NCBI RefSeq assembly: GCF_029542785.1
Contig: NC_083377.1
Coordinates: 248,001-312,000, forward strand
Direction: 5' to 3'
Length of the DNA: 64,000 nt
Source: Malassezia japonica
Taxonomy: Eukaryota > Basidiomycota > Malasseziomycetes > Malasseziales > Malasseziaceae
A model generated the notes under the pieces. The model had not been told where the DNA came from. It did no database searches and saw only the letters and a program-made list of their open reading frames with translations. The translations under genes were made by a program, and so were the position numbers. Position 1 is the first letter of the stretch, and every line of letters starts with the position of its first letter. Shown here piece after piece: positions 29,427 to 39,490 of the stretch.

Positions 29427-30492
29427 TTACTCGGGCCGCGCCAAGAGGTAGGCCAGGTCGGGCGTCGCGACCAGCTTCGCATCGAGCTGGCCCAGGCACA
29501 GCGCACGCTGCTGCTCGGCATCGAGGAGCATGACCTGCTGCAGGAAACTTGTCTCGCAACCGTCGGTAATCTCGTAGGGCACGTCGCCGAGCGTCAGCAC
29601 CACACGCCCGCTGCGGTATATATTCAAACGGCCGGCCTCGCCAGCGGGCGGGGGGGGAGGCAACGTGGCGTCGGGCGCGTCGACCGCGACCACGTCCGGG
29701 CTCGCGTCGGGCTTCGCCACGGGCTCGGCGGTCGTGCGAAAGGCCGGAAAGGGGCGGGGGAACTGGAAGAGAAACGTCTGCCCCTCGGAGCCGCCTTCTT
29801 GGAAGGAGGACACAAAGCGCCCGGCGAGCTCCTCTTCCCCCTCCTCGTCCTCGCTTTCGGACAGGTCGAGCGCCTGGGCCTCGTTGACGTCCTGCGCCTC
29901 GGCCATCTCGACATCCTCCAGCTCGCCTCCTTCGCTCTTGATCTGCGGCGGCTCGCGCTTGAACTGCGGCGGAGGCTTGAGCAGCGTCTGCGGCGCATGC
30001 TCGTCGAGCTCGTGCACGTTGTGAATATCGATCGTGTGCTCCTCGTCCTCGTCGCCCGCCGGCACCTGCGGCGCGCGGCGCACCGTCTTGGGCGCTGCGC
30101 TGCTCTCGCCGGCCTTGGGCGCGAGCACCGGCGCTGCGCGGCCGCACGCACGCCGCTCGGCGCGGCCTTTTCCGTAGGGCCAAGCGCAAAGGGCCCCGAG
30201 GCGGTCATCTCGACCGGGGGCGCGCAGGCCGCACACGCGGCGCAGTCGCCGGTGCGGCCGGCGTGCTCTCTGCCTTGTCCGCGCGCTCGCTCGGCCCGGC
30301 GCTCGGCGTGCGCCGCCGCTGGGGCATCACCGGGCGGAACTGCATGCGCCCCGATCCCGGCTGCGGCGTCGTCGCGCGCGCAGCAGCGCCTCCCCGCGGT
30401 ACCATGCTCGTTGTACGTCCACTTCCCCCAGCGCCGCTCGCCGTGCGCGTAATGCGCCCCGGCGGCGCGTCGCCTGCGCCTTGCTCCGCCAT
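29427..30492 (-). pseudogene. RPC53: RNA polymerase III subunit Rpc53/RPC4, frame broken twice
   Basis: The C-terminus (GRLNIYRSGRVVLTLGDVPYE, then TSFLQQVMLLDAEQQ) is the conserved RPC4 domain, and MTASGPFALGP is the other signature block. The ATG at 30492 opens a basic N-terminal region (MAEQGAG). However, the N-terminal part, the MTASGPFALGP part and the long C-terminal part are in three successive frames. The switches fall near G5 at about 30216-30220 and T4 at about 30168-30171 of the plus strand, and one extra base at each would give one continuous protein. No intron with the local branch signal fits. Rpc53 is essential in yeast, so base-calling error is more likely than true loss. The 5' end is 86 bp from the divergent lyase gene. 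Confidence 0.72.
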
Positions 30493-30578
30493 GGCAAACG
30501 ACGAGGAAATTCCGTGCTTATCTAATCGGATGCGGACGCCGGGCCCGGCGCCGGTCGGGGCTGCTTTCAACGCCGTGG

Positions 30579-32390
30579 ATGACTGTCGCACAGCTACGGA
30601 GTGCAGCGCGCGGGCTTAGCCGCGCGACGAGTGTTCGAGTGAGTAGATCTGTTGGCGTGCGTGGCATCTCGATGAGTGCGTTGCGCAGCAAGCAGGGTGA
30701 TGCGGCCACCCACTCCTCCGCCACCGCGGCTACGTCGCTGGTCCCCCCTCCTGCGCCGCTGCGGGTGCACCCCCCCACGCCCGAGCAGGAGAGGGAGATT
30801 TTTGATCGTGCGGTGCGTGATGTGGATGCGTGGCTCGCGAGCCCCCGTTTCGCGGGCATCAAGCGCCCCTACACGGCGAAGGATATTGTGTCGAAGCGGG
30901 GATCGATGCCGGTGATCCCCCCCGGTTCGTCGCTGATGGCCGACAAGCTCTTTGCGCTTTTGAGCGAGCACGCGCAGAACCGGACGGTGGCGCACACGCT
31001 CGGTGCGGTCGACCCCGTGCAACAGTCGCAGATGGCGCGCAACCAGGACGTGGTGTACGTCTCGGGCTGGGCGGCGTCGTCGGTGCTGACGACGTGCAAC
31101 AACGAGGTGGGCCCTGATCTGGCGGACTACCCCTACACCACCGTCCCGAACCAGGTGCAGCGCCTGTTCAAGGCGCAGCTGCACCACGATCGCAAGCACT
31201 GGGACGAGCGCTGCCACATGACCGAGGAGCAGCGCACCAACACGCCGTGGGTCGACTATCTGCGCCCGATCGTCGCCGATGGCGACACGGGCCACGGCGG
31301 CCTGAGCAGCGTGTTCCGCCTGGCGAAGCTCTTTGCCGAGCATGGCGCGGCCGCGATCCATCTCGAGGATCAGCTGCACGGTGGCAAAAAGTGCGGTCAC
31401 CAGGCGGGCAAGGTGCTCGTCCCCACGTCCGAGCACGTCAACCGCCTGACGATCACAAGGTTTGCGTGGGACATCCTCGGTTCGTCGAACCTGCTCATTG
31501 CGCGCACCGACTCCGAGTCGGCGAAGCTCATCTCGTCGACGGTCGACGCGCGTGACCACGAGTTCATCAAGGGCGCATACAACCTGCCCGACGGCATGAA
31601 GAACCTCGCCGAGACCCTCGCCGAGAAGGAGTCGCAAGGCGCCGTCGGCTCCGAGCTCGACGCGGTCGAGGCCGAGTGGAGCGAGAACGTGATGCTGCTC
31701 ACCTTTAACGAGGCGGTGGCGCACCACAACGCGTCGAACCCCAGCGGGCTCCAAGAGTACGACCGCCGCGTCGACGGCGGCGTGTCCAACAGCGAGGCCC
31801 GCCAGATCGCCGCCGCGATCTTTGGCCCGGACGGCGTGCCGCGCTGGGACTGGGACGCGCCCCGCACCAGGGAGGGCTACTACCACTTCAAGGGCGGCAT
31901 CCAGGCCGCGATCAAGCGTGTCAAGACCTTTGCGCCGTATTCGGACATGCTGTGGCTCGAGACCAAGACGCCGGACCTGGTGCAGGCGCAAGGCTTTGCT
32001 GCCAAGATCCACCAAGACTTCCCCGGCAAGTGGCTCGTGTACAACCTCTCGCCCTCGTTCAACTGGAGCGCGCACGGCTTCTCCAACGACGACCTGCGCA
32101 ACTTTGTGTGGGATCTCGGCCGCGCGGGCTTTGTCTTCCAGCTCATCTCGCTCGCGGGCCTCCACTCGATCGGCGCGACGACGTGCGAGCTGAGCCGCCG
32201 CTTCCAAAAGGACGGCATGCTCGCCTATGTCGAGCTGATCCAGCGCAAGGAGAAGGAGCTCGGTGCGGATATCCTCACGCACCAGAAATGGAGCGGTGCC
32301 AACTACATCGACCGCGTCCTACAGACCGTGAGCAGCGGCACGAGCGGCACCTCGAGCATGGGCGCCGACTCGACGGAGCACTCGTTTTAG
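30579..32390 (+). CDS. ICL2: 2-methylisocitrate lyase / isocitrate lyase family, probably mitochondrial
   Basis: A 603-residue lyase of the ICL/PEP-mutase superfamily with active-site KKCGH (cysteine at 272) and [10 protein letters not shown]. The first ~45 residues ([20 protein letters not shown]) form a typical Arg-rich mitochondrial presequence. The length (about 600) and motifs such as [12 protein letters not shown] and DVDAWL favour the mitochondrial Icl2/methylisocitrate lyase branch, which cleaves methylisocitrate to succinate and pyruvate when propionyl-CoA is used. A glyoxylate-cycle isocitrate lyase remains possible. It has no introns. Its stop is 55 bp from the PPN1 start. Confidence 0.8.
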   Translation: MTVAQLRSAARGLSRATSVRVSRSVGVRGISMSALRSKQGDAATHSSATAATSLVPPPAPLRVHPPTPEQEREIFDRAVRDVDAWLASPRFAGIKRPYTAKDIVSKRGSMPVIPPGSSLMADKLFALLSEHAQNRTVAHTLGAVDPVQQSQMARNQDVVYVSGWAASSVLTTCNNEVGPDLADYPYTTVPNQVQRLFKAQLHHDRKHWDERCHMTEEQRTNTPWVDYLRPIVADGDTGHGGLSSVFRLAKLFAEHGAAAIHLEDQLHGGKKCGHQAGKVLVPTSEHVNRLTITRFAWDILGSSNLLIARTDSESAKLISSTVDARDHEFIKGAYNLPDGMKNLAETLAEKESQGAVGSELDAVEAEWSENVMLLTFNEAVAHHNASNPSGLQEYDRRVDGGVSNSEARQIAAAIFGPDGVPRWDWDAPRTREGYYHFKGGIQAAIKRVKTFAPYSDMLWLETKTPDLVQAQGFAAKIHQDFPGKWLVYNLSPSFNWSAHGFSNDDLRNFVWDLGRAGFVFQLISLAGLHSIGATTCELSRRFQKDGMLAYVELIQRKEKELGADILTHQKWSGANYIDRVLQTVSSGTSGTSSMGADSTEHSF

Positions 32391-32393
32391 TAG

Positions 32394-32413
32394 CACGTGA
32401 TATAGCACACGTG
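32394..32413. promoter_or_regulatory. Paired CACGTG boxes in the 55-bp lyase/PPN1 gap
   Basis: Two CACGTG sites at 32394-32399 and 32408-32413, 14 bp apart start to start, lie in the very short interval upstream of the endopolyphosphatase ATG (32446). A CACGTG pair next to a polyphosphate gene would suit a phosphate-responsive bHLH factor of the Pho4 type; this is inference. Confidence 0.5.
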
Positions 32414-32445
32414 GCTTCATTTAGCGCAGCTTGCCCTGGTGGACC

Positions 32446-34368
32446 ATGCGTGGGTGGATTGCACTGCTCGTCGCTGCTGCTGCTGCCGTTGTTGCGGAGC
32501 AGCAGCCGTTTGAGCTAAAAGACGCCGGCAGAGAGTATAGTGTGGATGCGCCGCTCAGCGGTCGGTTCCTGCACGTTACCGACATGCACATGGACAAGCA
32601 CTACAAGGACGACACGGCCGTGGTCTCGTCGTGTCACCACAATAAGCCGCACAACAAGCATGGCGGAAAGTGGCGCGCGGGACACTATGGCACGCCGGTG
32701 AGCGACTGCGACTCGCCGCGCACGCTCGGCAACAAGACGCTCGAGTGGGTCACCCGCAACTGGAACGTCACGTCGCACGACGACGAGTCGGCCGGCGCGC
32801 GCAACCCGTTCGACTTTGTGCTCTGGACGGGCGACTCGGCGCGGCACGAGCAGGACCCGCTCGTGCCGCGCACCGCCAAGGAGGTGCTGCAGGCGAACGA
32901 GTTTGCGGTGGAGCTGATGGAGTCCTACTTTCCCACGACGCCAATCGTGCCCAACTTTGGCAACAACGACGTGGCCCTGCACAACATCATGCCGCGGGGC
33001 CCGTCCAAGGAGCTCGAAGCGTTCCTCTCGGTGTGGAAAAACCACATTCCGGAGGACCAGCACGAGGCTTTCCGCGAGGGCGGCTACTTTGCCAAGGACA
33101 TTGTCCCGGACCGCCTCGGCGTGATTAGCATCAACACGCTCTACTTTTACGACTCGAACAAGGCCGTGGACGGATGCCCAAAGCGCCGCCGCCGCGACCG
33201 CCGCCGCGACGCAGACATTGGCACGCTCCAGCTGGAGTGGATGACGGAGCGCCTGCTCGAGTTCCGCCGCCGCAACATGCAGGTGCACATTATCGGCCAC
33301 GTCCCGCCGACCGCGGGCAACTACTTTGTGCGCTGCTTTGATGTGTACACTGAGCTCGTGTTGCGCTTCCAGGACACGATCGTCGGCCAGCACTTTGGGC
33401 ACATGAACCTCGACATGTTCTTTATCCAAGAGTCGGCGCTCGCGACCGCGCGCACGCGCGACGTCCAGCCCGAGACCGTGCCAGTGGTGATGAAGCGCGT
33501 CGAAGAGGACCTGCGCCACGACTACGAGTCGCTGCCGGGGCCGGCGCGCACCAACATGGACTACTACTCGACGTTCTTCGTCTCGCCGAGCGTCGTGCCG
33601 ACGTACCTGCCCGCGGTGCGCGTGTGGACGTACAACACGTCGCTCGTGCACGACAACCGCCCCGGCCTTGCCTCGGTCGATGACGCGGACCGCGAGGCGC
33701 TGCTCGACTTTGTGCGCTACGACTCGTGTGCAGAGGACGACGAGGACCCCGAGTGCCACGAAGAGGTGATCGCCGCGCAAAACGCCACTGTCCAAAAGAA
33801 ACAGCGCAACCACAGCCGGCCGCACCGCCGCAGCCGCCGCCGGCACCACAAGATGCCGCGGTACGCGTCGCCCGACGCGCCGTCGCGCTCCAACACCTAC
33901 CTGAGCCTGCTCGGCTACAGCGAGTGGGTCCTCGACCTGCCCAAGGCGAACAAGCTGTATGAAAAGACCCAGCGCGTGAACGGCACGGCAGCCGCCGAGG
34001 ACCTGCTCCTCGAGTTCGACCTGGAGTACGCGACGTACAACGCCGAGACGCTCTGGCACGAGTACTTTGACCTCGCCTCCGACGCGCGCCCGCAGCACAG
34101 CCACCACTCTTCGCCGTGGGAGCACCACATCCCGGTGCCGCGCCACCTCCTTGAGCGCAAGCTCAAGCAGCTCCATATCGACACGCCGCTGCGCTGCCGC
34201 AACGACAAGTGCCGCGTCCGCCACAAGGTGCGGTTCCTCTCCGAGTACGGCCTGAGCGACATGACACTGCGTTCGGTGATGAACCTTGCACGCCAGCTCG
34301 TGCTCGACCGCAAGCTATGGAAGCACTACGTGCACCGCATGTACACCAACAGCCTGCTCAACGAGTAG
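32446..34368 (+). CDS. PPN1: Vacuolar endopolyphosphatase
   Basis: A 640-residue metallophosphoesterase that cuts long-chain polyphosphate in the vacuole. The N-terminal hydrophobic stretch (residues about 3-18) is a signal anchor. Metal-binding calcineurin-type motifs appear in order: TDMHMD, GDSARHEQD, FGNNDV, and histidines at HIIGHVPP and GQHFGHMN, together with the family block DCDSPRTL. Several N-glycosylation sequons are present. Two very basic insertions (KRRRRDRRRD and an Arg/His-rich stretch near residue 460) are unusual and may be processing sites. The ATG at 32446 is chosen because the upstream frame only has TTG. The CDS end overlaps the end of IMP2 by 11 bp. Confidence 0.92.
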   Translation: MRGWIALLVAAAAAVVAEQQPFELKDAGREYSVDAPLSGRFLHVTDMHMDKHYKDDTAVVSSCHHNKPHNKHGGKWRAGHYGTPVSDCDSPRTLGNKTLEWVTRNWNVTSHDDESAGARNPFDFVLWTGDSARHEQDPLVPRTAKEVLQANEFAVELMESYFPTTPIVPNFGNNDVALHNIMPRGPSKELEAFLSVWKNHIPEDQHEAFREGGYFAKDIVPDRLGVISINTLYFYDSNKAVDGCPKRRRRDRRRDADIGTLQLEWMTERLLEFRRRNMQVHIIGHVPPTAGNYFVRCFDVYTELVLRFQDTIVGQHFGHMNLDMFFIQESALATARTRDVQPETVPVVMKRVEEDLRHDYESLPGPARTNMDYYSTFFVSPSVVPTYLPAVRVWTYNTSLVHDNRPGLASVDDADREALLDFVRYDSCAEDDEDPECHEEVIAAQNATVQKKQRNHSRPHRRSRRRHHKMPRYASPDAPSRSNTYLSLLGYSEWVLDLPKANKLYEKTQRVNGTAAAEDLLLEFDLEYATYNAETLWHEYFDLASDARPQHSHHSSPWEHHIPVPRHLLERKLKQLHIDTPLRCRNDKCRVRHKVRFLSEYGLSDMTLRSVMNLARQLVLDRKLWKHYVHRMYTNSLLNE

Positions 34369-35216
34369 GCCGGGGGCCAGGCAGCCCAAAGTGCGACAGC
34401 GGCCACAAGATGCACTCGACACGCGAGCGGATCAGGCCGAGCGGCACCGGACCAAACTCGCGGCTATCGCGGCTTTTGGCCTCGGGACGCAGCGGGCCTT
34501 TGGTCCACGGCTGCAACGCACTCGCATCGCCCTCGACCCACGCATGGTTTGCAGGGATGGTGATGGTGAGCCATGCGCCGCTCGCATGGTCATCCGTCTC
34601 GGTAGCTAGCGCACGCAATGCGTGGTGGTAAATATTCGTGTACGCAAGCGACGTGATGCCATCGTGCTCCCCGGCCAGCGGCTCGGGCGCAAAGTCCACA
34701 CCGCGGGGGACCCACAGGCGCACCGTGTCGCCGCCGAGCGCGAGGATGCGCTTCGTGATCATCAGGTTCGGGTCGCTCGGCGAGTAGAGCGTCACAATGT
34801 CCCCCTTTTTGTAGCGCCGTGTCGCAGTGACCAGCCGGTTGAGCAGCACGATGTCGGACGTAGGGAGCGACGAGGGGTATAGCGATTCGAGGGTGTCGGC
34901 GGGATTAAAGGTGGGCTGCGTCAGTCACGCAACGTACACTCATGCTCCGTCCTTTGACGCTGGCAATGCTCACGACGTGCCCGGTAACAAAGAGTGCGAC
35001 AGGCACCCAGGCAAGCACCTGCATCATCGTACGGCTCAGCGACGGCGCGTCTTCCGACGGCTTCTCGTCAGGGGCCTGATTCGTAGTGATGCAGCGTGTG
35101 AAGCGGTACGCAGCACCGCGTGGGGTATGTGCACTGGCAAGAGGCGCTGCTGGCCGCATTGCAACGCCAAGCGGGGCGCGCGCCGCGCGCGGCACGCCGG
35201 CCATCACCCACACCAT
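34358..35216 (-). CDS. IMP2: Mitochondrial inner membrane protease subunit 2
   Basis: A signal-peptidase-like (S26) protease that cleaves sorting signals in the intermembrane space. Exon 1 is 34938-35216, the 22-nt intron 34916-34937, and exon 2 34358-34915, giving 278 aa. The catalytic serine is S91 in GRSMS, and splicing restores GRSMSPTFNP. The catalytic lysine is K148 in TKRILALGGD. A membrane helix (about 69-87, WVPVALFVTGHVVSI) precedes the serine, and HAWVEGD with FGPVPLGLI completes the family pattern. The N-terminal ~60 residues are longer than usual; the true start could be a later Met such as the MMQVLAW pair. The stop codon region overlaps PPN1 by 11 bp. Confidence 0.88.
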
Positions 35217-35361
35217 CGACGCCAAGTCCAGTGTTTAGTAAAGATACAAGAGCTACGGAGGCGCGGACGTGGACGAGGTCGTGATCGAGCGTGGCGCTCG
35301 GAAAGGCGCATGGAAGCGCGCTTTTGCAGCCGTCCATGGCCCAGGAGCATGTGCGTGTGTG

Positions 35362-35716
35362 CTACGCGCCCTTTTCGTGTGTGCGCGGCAGCCACCGCGC
35401 CGCGAGGCCGTGCTCCTCCATCTCTTGGAGGACCGGCTTGGCGAGCTGGACGCCCTTTGCGTTGGGGTTCGCAAAGAACTCTTCAATCATGCGGCTCCCA
35501 CGGCGCATCATATATTCGACCGTGGTAAAGTCGCGCTTCGAGATCCCGCCGCCCATCCTGGGGTGCCGAAAGAAGTGGCGGAGGTACAGCGTGAACGCGT
35601 GCCGCGAGCTCTATCGATTAGCTACCTGCACATACCTCGGGCTTGGTGCGGATAAAGCGCAGACCCTTTCGGTACAGTGCAAAGATCGCACGCTGGGACT
35701 GCGAATACTTTTTCAT
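35362..35716 (-). CDS. SDH6: LYR-motif succinate dehydrogenase assembly factor (Sdh6/SDHAF1-like)
   Basis: A 109-residue protein. Exon 1 is 35636-35716, the intron 35611-35635 (25 nt, GTATGT donor), and exon 2 35362-35610. The LYR tripeptide is at residues 14-16 (IFALYRKGLR), followed by RHFFRHP and IEYM-like VEYMMRRGSRMIEEF, which match the SDHAF1 pattern of a second helix with paired arginines. This factor protects and helps insert Fe-S clusters into the Sdh2 subunit of complex II in the mitochondrial matrix. The C-terminal 45 residues are longer than in human SDHAF1. Other small LYR proteins are an alternative. Confidence 0.75.
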
Positions 35717-35912
35717 TGCTCTATAGGGAATGCCACAATGTGCGGTCAGAGTAGAGGCGACGCGAAACACGCACGCCACCAACGTATACTCCGGCTGTCC
35801 TTGCTCTAGTTCGCAAGATAGAGGAGAGAAAGCAGGAATGCACAAGGCAGCCCTCCCTCCCACAATAAGCGAACAGAAATGAGTAAGGAAGCAAAAGAGC
35901 GCGCGCCGGCGC

Positions 35913-35926
35913 TATAAATCCACGTG
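35913..35926 (+). promoter_or_regulatory. TATAAA and CACGTG in the SDH6/omega-amidase divergent promoter
   Basis: TATAAA at 35913-35918 is followed by CACGTG at 35921-35926, 19 bp before the amidase ATG (35945). The TATA box is so close to that ATG that it more likely serves a downstream start (ATG 36011) or the opposite strand. Confidence 0.45.
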
Positions 35927-35944
35927 GCGACCCCACGCCCGAGC

Positions 35945-37025
35945 ATGCGTCTTTTCCCCGCAGCCCGCTGGATTGGACTGTGGAAACCGACGTTGATCCG
36001 ACGCTACACCATGTCGAGCACGAGCCCTGCGTTTAAGCTGAGCCCCGTGCGCATCGCCCTTGTTCAGCTAGGACAGACGGGCGCAGACAAGAGCTTCAAC
36101 CTGAAGCATGCGCGCGAGTCTGTGCTGCGCGCCGCCAAGGAGGGCCCCGACGGCGGCGCGGATATGGTCGTGCTGCCCGAGTGCTTCAACTCGCCGTACG
36201 GCGTCCAATTTTTCTCGACATACGCCGAGACGCTCCCGGGGCTCTTTGCGTCCGTCAAGCAGCGCAACACGGTGGCACCCGCCGACGCCGATAAGCAGTG
36301 GGCCATCGATAACAAGGACAATGCGCACGCAGTCGAGCCATCGCCCGCGCTGCTCGACGCGAGCGAGTCCGTGCGCATGCTGAGCGGTGTCGCAAAGGAG
36401 GCAAACGTCGTGCTCGTCGGCGGCAGCATCCCCGAGCGCGACGAGGCGTCCGGGAAGCTGTACAATACGAGTCTTGTCTTTGACAAGCAGGGCCGCATCA
36501 TTGCCGTCCACCGCAAGCTCCATCTCTTTGACATTGATATCCCGGGCAAGATGACGTTCCAGGAGAGCGAGACACTGACGCCGGGTGACCAAATCACCGT
36601 CTTTGATTGCGGTACGTATTCGAACTAATCCAGACTATGGCCGTTTTGGACTGGCTATTTGCTACGACCTGCGCTTCCCCGAGGTCGCGATGGTCTCGGC
36701 ACGCCTCGGCGCCGCGGCGATGCTCTACCCCGGCGCCTTTAACACGACGACCGGCCCCCTGGCCTGGGAACTCCTCCTGCGCGCGCGCGCCGTCGACAAC
36801 CAGATGTACACTGTCGGCTGCTCGCCGGCGCGGCCGCCGGAAGGCTACCCCGCATGGGGCCACAGCACGGTCGTCGATCCGATCGCGCAGGTCGTGACGA
36901 CCACGGACGAAAAAGAGACCATCCTGTGGACGCAGCTCGACCCCGAGCGCCTGAAGGAGGTGCGCAAGGTCGTCCCGGTCGCGACACAGCGCCGCTTTGA
37001 CGTCTATCCGAACGTGGCGAACTAG
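35945..37025 (+). CDS. NIT3: Omega-amidase / nitrilase-family hydrolase (Nit2/Nit3 type)
   Basis: Exon 1 is 35945-36611, the 22-nt intron 36612-36633, and exon 2 36634-37025, giving 352 aa. The nitrilase catalytic triad is visible as the glutamate region upstream (conserved VVLPECFNSPYG), the lysine in HRKLHLFDID and the cysteine in GLAICYDLRFPE. KMTFQESETLTPG is diagnostic of the Nit2 omega-amidase branch, which hydrolyses alpha-ketoglutaramate and alpha-ketosuccinamate or repairs deaminated glutathione. The first 22 residues (MRLFPAARWIGLWKPTLIRRYT) look like a mitochondrial presequence, and a second ATG at 36011 (MSSTSPAF) would give a cytosolic form. Confidence 0.9.
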
Positions 37026-37041
37026 CGCAGGGGCCAATAGT

Positions 37042-37047
37042 CACGTG
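37042..37047. promoter_or_regulatory. CACGTG (in TCACGTGA) in the 51-bp gap before ERG20
   Basis: The palindrome lies 30 bp upstream of the ERG20 ATG and 16 bp after the preceding stop, so it is almost the whole visible promoter. Confidence 0.5.
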
Positions 37048-37076
37048 ATAGTCCTTACGGCCTGATCCTGACCAAC

Positions 37077-38180
37077 ATGACGGACGCGAAGCAGGTGAAG
37101 CGCGAGCGCTTTGAGCGTGTCTTTTCCACGATCGTGGATGAGCTGCTTGACTACATGAAGTCGCAGTCGAGTACGTGAACTAATTCTGACGCAGTGCCGA
37201 ACGACGCGGTGGAGTGGTTCAAGCGCAACCTGGAGTACAACACGCCCGGCGGCAAGCTCAACCGCGGCCTGTCGGTCGTCGACACGGTCGAGATTCTCCT
37301 CTGCATCGATGGCAGCGGGAAAAAGACGCGTGAGCTGACCGAGGATGAGTACACCCAGGCGGCGATTCTCGGCTGGTGTGTCGAGCTGCTCCAGGCCTAC
37401 TTCTTGGTCGCTGACGACATGATGGACGCCTCGATCACGCGCCGCGGCCACCCCTGCTGGTACCGCGTGGACGGCGTTGGAAACATTGCGATCAACGACG
37501 CCTTTATGCTGGAGGGCGCGATCTACCACCTGCTCAAGGTGCACTTCCGCTCGAAGCCGTACTACGGCCACCTCCTGGAGCTCTTCCACGACATTACCTT
37601 CCAGACGGAGCTCGGGCAGCTGATCGACCTGATCACCGCGCCTGAGGATGTTGTCGACCTGAGCAAGTTCTCGCTCGACAAGCACCACCTGATTGTCGTG
37701 TACAAGACGGCCTTCTACTCGTTCTACCTGCCTGTTGCCCTCGCGATGCGCATGTGCGGTGTGGACGACGAGTCGCTGTACAAGCATGCGCTCGACATTC
37801 TCCTGCCGCTCGGCGAGTACTTCCAGGTGCAGGACGACTACCTGGACTGCTACGGCACGCCAGAGGTGATTGGCAAGATCGGCACCGACATCCTCGACAA
37901 CAAGTGCTCGTGGAACATTAACGTGGCGCTTGCCAACGCCACGCCCGAGCAGCGCAAGGTCCTTGACGAGAACTACGGCAAGAAGGACTCGACCGCCGAG
38001 CAAAAGGTCAAGGATGTCTTTAACGAGGCGAACATCGACCTCAAGAAGCGCTTTGCCGACTACGAGCGCGAGTCGTACGACCGCATCCACGACCTGATCA
38101 ACAAGCTGCCGGAGACTTCGGGCTTGAAGCGCTCCGTCTTTGTGTCCTTCTTCGAGAAGGTCTACAAGCGTAGCAAGTAA
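37077..38180 (+). CDS. ERG20: Farnesyl pyrophosphate synthase (isoprenoid/ergosterol pathway)
   Basis: Condenses DMAPP and GPP with IPP to give farnesyl pyrophosphate for sterols, dolichol and prenylation. Exon 1 is 37077-37170, the intron 37171-37194 (24 nt), and exon 2 37195-38180, giving 359 aa. The aspartate-rich motifs are DDMMD at 105-109 and DDYLD near 248, with [19 protein letters not shown] and the C-terminal KRSK basic tail typical of the family. The intron splits the codon giving MPNDAVEWF, which lies directly before the first conserved block. Confidence 0.96.
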
Positions 38181-38246
38181 TTTCTTAGTCAGCGAGAATT
38201 CGCCGCAAAGTGCATTCCGCTCATTTTTTTTTGGCGCACGACCGCG

Positions 38247-39298
38247 ATGGGCTTGGCGGAGCAGCGGAAGAAGCAGCGGCTGGTCGGCTCCGCGACGACA
38301 CGCAACTCGGCGTGGCTGAACGATGCGTCGCTTCCAGGCCAGCGCATGATGACGTCCATGGGGTGGGCGCCAGGCTCGGGTCTCGGTACGTCCGGCCAGG
38401 GCATGTCGACGAACCTGGCTGTGTCGATGAAACTCGACAATAAGGGTATCGGTGCACAGCGCCATGAGCGCGAGGCGCTGGAGCAGGGCAAGGCCGATGC
38501 ATGGATCGGCGCAGGCGGCGATCTCGGCTCGCTCTTTGACCGCCTCAACTCGGCCAACGCCGAAGAGAAAAAGGCCGAGCAGGAGCCTGCCCTCCGCACG
38601 ACGCCGGGCGCTTCGCGGCTTGCGTACGTATGCTTTGCTGACGTAGACACCGCGCCAAGTTCCGCCGTGCCAAGGCAATGGTCGGCTCCGACGCCGTGCG
38701 CATGAACGAGATCCTGGGGATTAGCAGCAACGAGGGAAGTGCGCGCAGCTCGCCGGCGCCGGCACCTGCTGCGACGGTCGTTGTCACCGAAGAGCGCAAG
38801 GCCGACAATGACAGCGAGTCGAGTGAGAACAGCGAGTCGAGTGAGGACGAGAGTGAGGAGGATGTAAAACCATCCAAGGCAAAAGCATCGAGCTCCAAGG
38901 TCAAGAAGGCAAAGGGGGAAAAGGCCAAGAAGGACAAGGAGGAGACAAAGCGGGAGAAGAAGGCCAAGAAGGAAAAGAAGGAGAAGAAGGAGAAGAAGGA
39001 GAAGAAAGAAAAGAAGGAAAAGAAAGAGAAACTGGCCGAAAAGAGCAAGGCGTCGTCCAAGACAGAAAAACCTTCCAAGCGCAAGGCAGACGACGAAAGC
39101 GACGCCAAGGCCACACGCAAGGCCGCCAAGCTCGCGAAACGCAAGGCCGAGGCGATGGACCCCGAGCCGGAAGTCGAGGAGTCGAAACTCATCATCAACC
39201 CCGGCGGCCAGTTTGTGTTCCAATACCTCTCGAACAAACTTATGCGGCGCAAGGCCGAAGTGTCCAAGCAGCGCCGCGATGCAGGCAAGTGGTGGTAG
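38247..39298 (+). CDS. PXR1: G-patch protein Pxr1/PinX1-like, snoRNA/rRNA maturation
   Basis: Exon 1 is 38247-38623, the 23-nt intron 38624-38646, and exon 2 38647-39298, giving 342 aa. The start MGLAEQRKKQR and the G-patch (MGWAPGSGLGTSGQG) are diagnostic of Pxr1/Gno1. The block RAKFRRAKAMV and NEILGI, created by splicing, is the second conserved segment. Pxr1 activates the helicase Prp43 in pre-rRNA and snoRNA processing; animal PinX1 also inhibits telomerase. Residues about 200-270 are an acidic Ser/Glu stretch followed by an extreme KKEKK low-complexity repeat (about 38950-39030), as in yeast Pxr1. Confidence 0.9.
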
Positions 39299-39490
39299 CC
39301 ATTGTAGTTTAATGTACTTGTACTATGAGCTCCTGGACGTGTCGTGCAAGCTTGATATTGGACGCTATGCTGTGATGACGCCCATGGGGCACCCGCCCTG
39401 TACGATGTCGAGTATATATGCGCCTGTCTTTCTCGCCATCCTCCTCGACGCGTTTGCCCCGGCTTGCTGAGGTCCTTGTCCAGCCCCCCA
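39299..39490. other. 192-bp convergent intergenic region
   Basis: Only 3' untranslated sequence of PXR1 and of the small minus-strand gene is apparent. A TATATA at about 39413-39418 and an AT-richer stretch are visible. No RNA gene or repeat is recognised. Confidence 0.5.

Noticed and set aside
30150..30260. Possible 26-nt and 38-nt GT-AG introns that would join the RPC53 frames
   Set aside because: They lack the CTNAY branch signal found in every accepted intron, and their borders are arbitrary. A homopolymer error explains both shifts more simply.
38950..39030. Lys/Glu repeat as a possible frameshift or assembly collapse
   Set aside because: KKEKK low complexity is normal in Pxr1 proteins, and the frame continues into the expected C-terminus.
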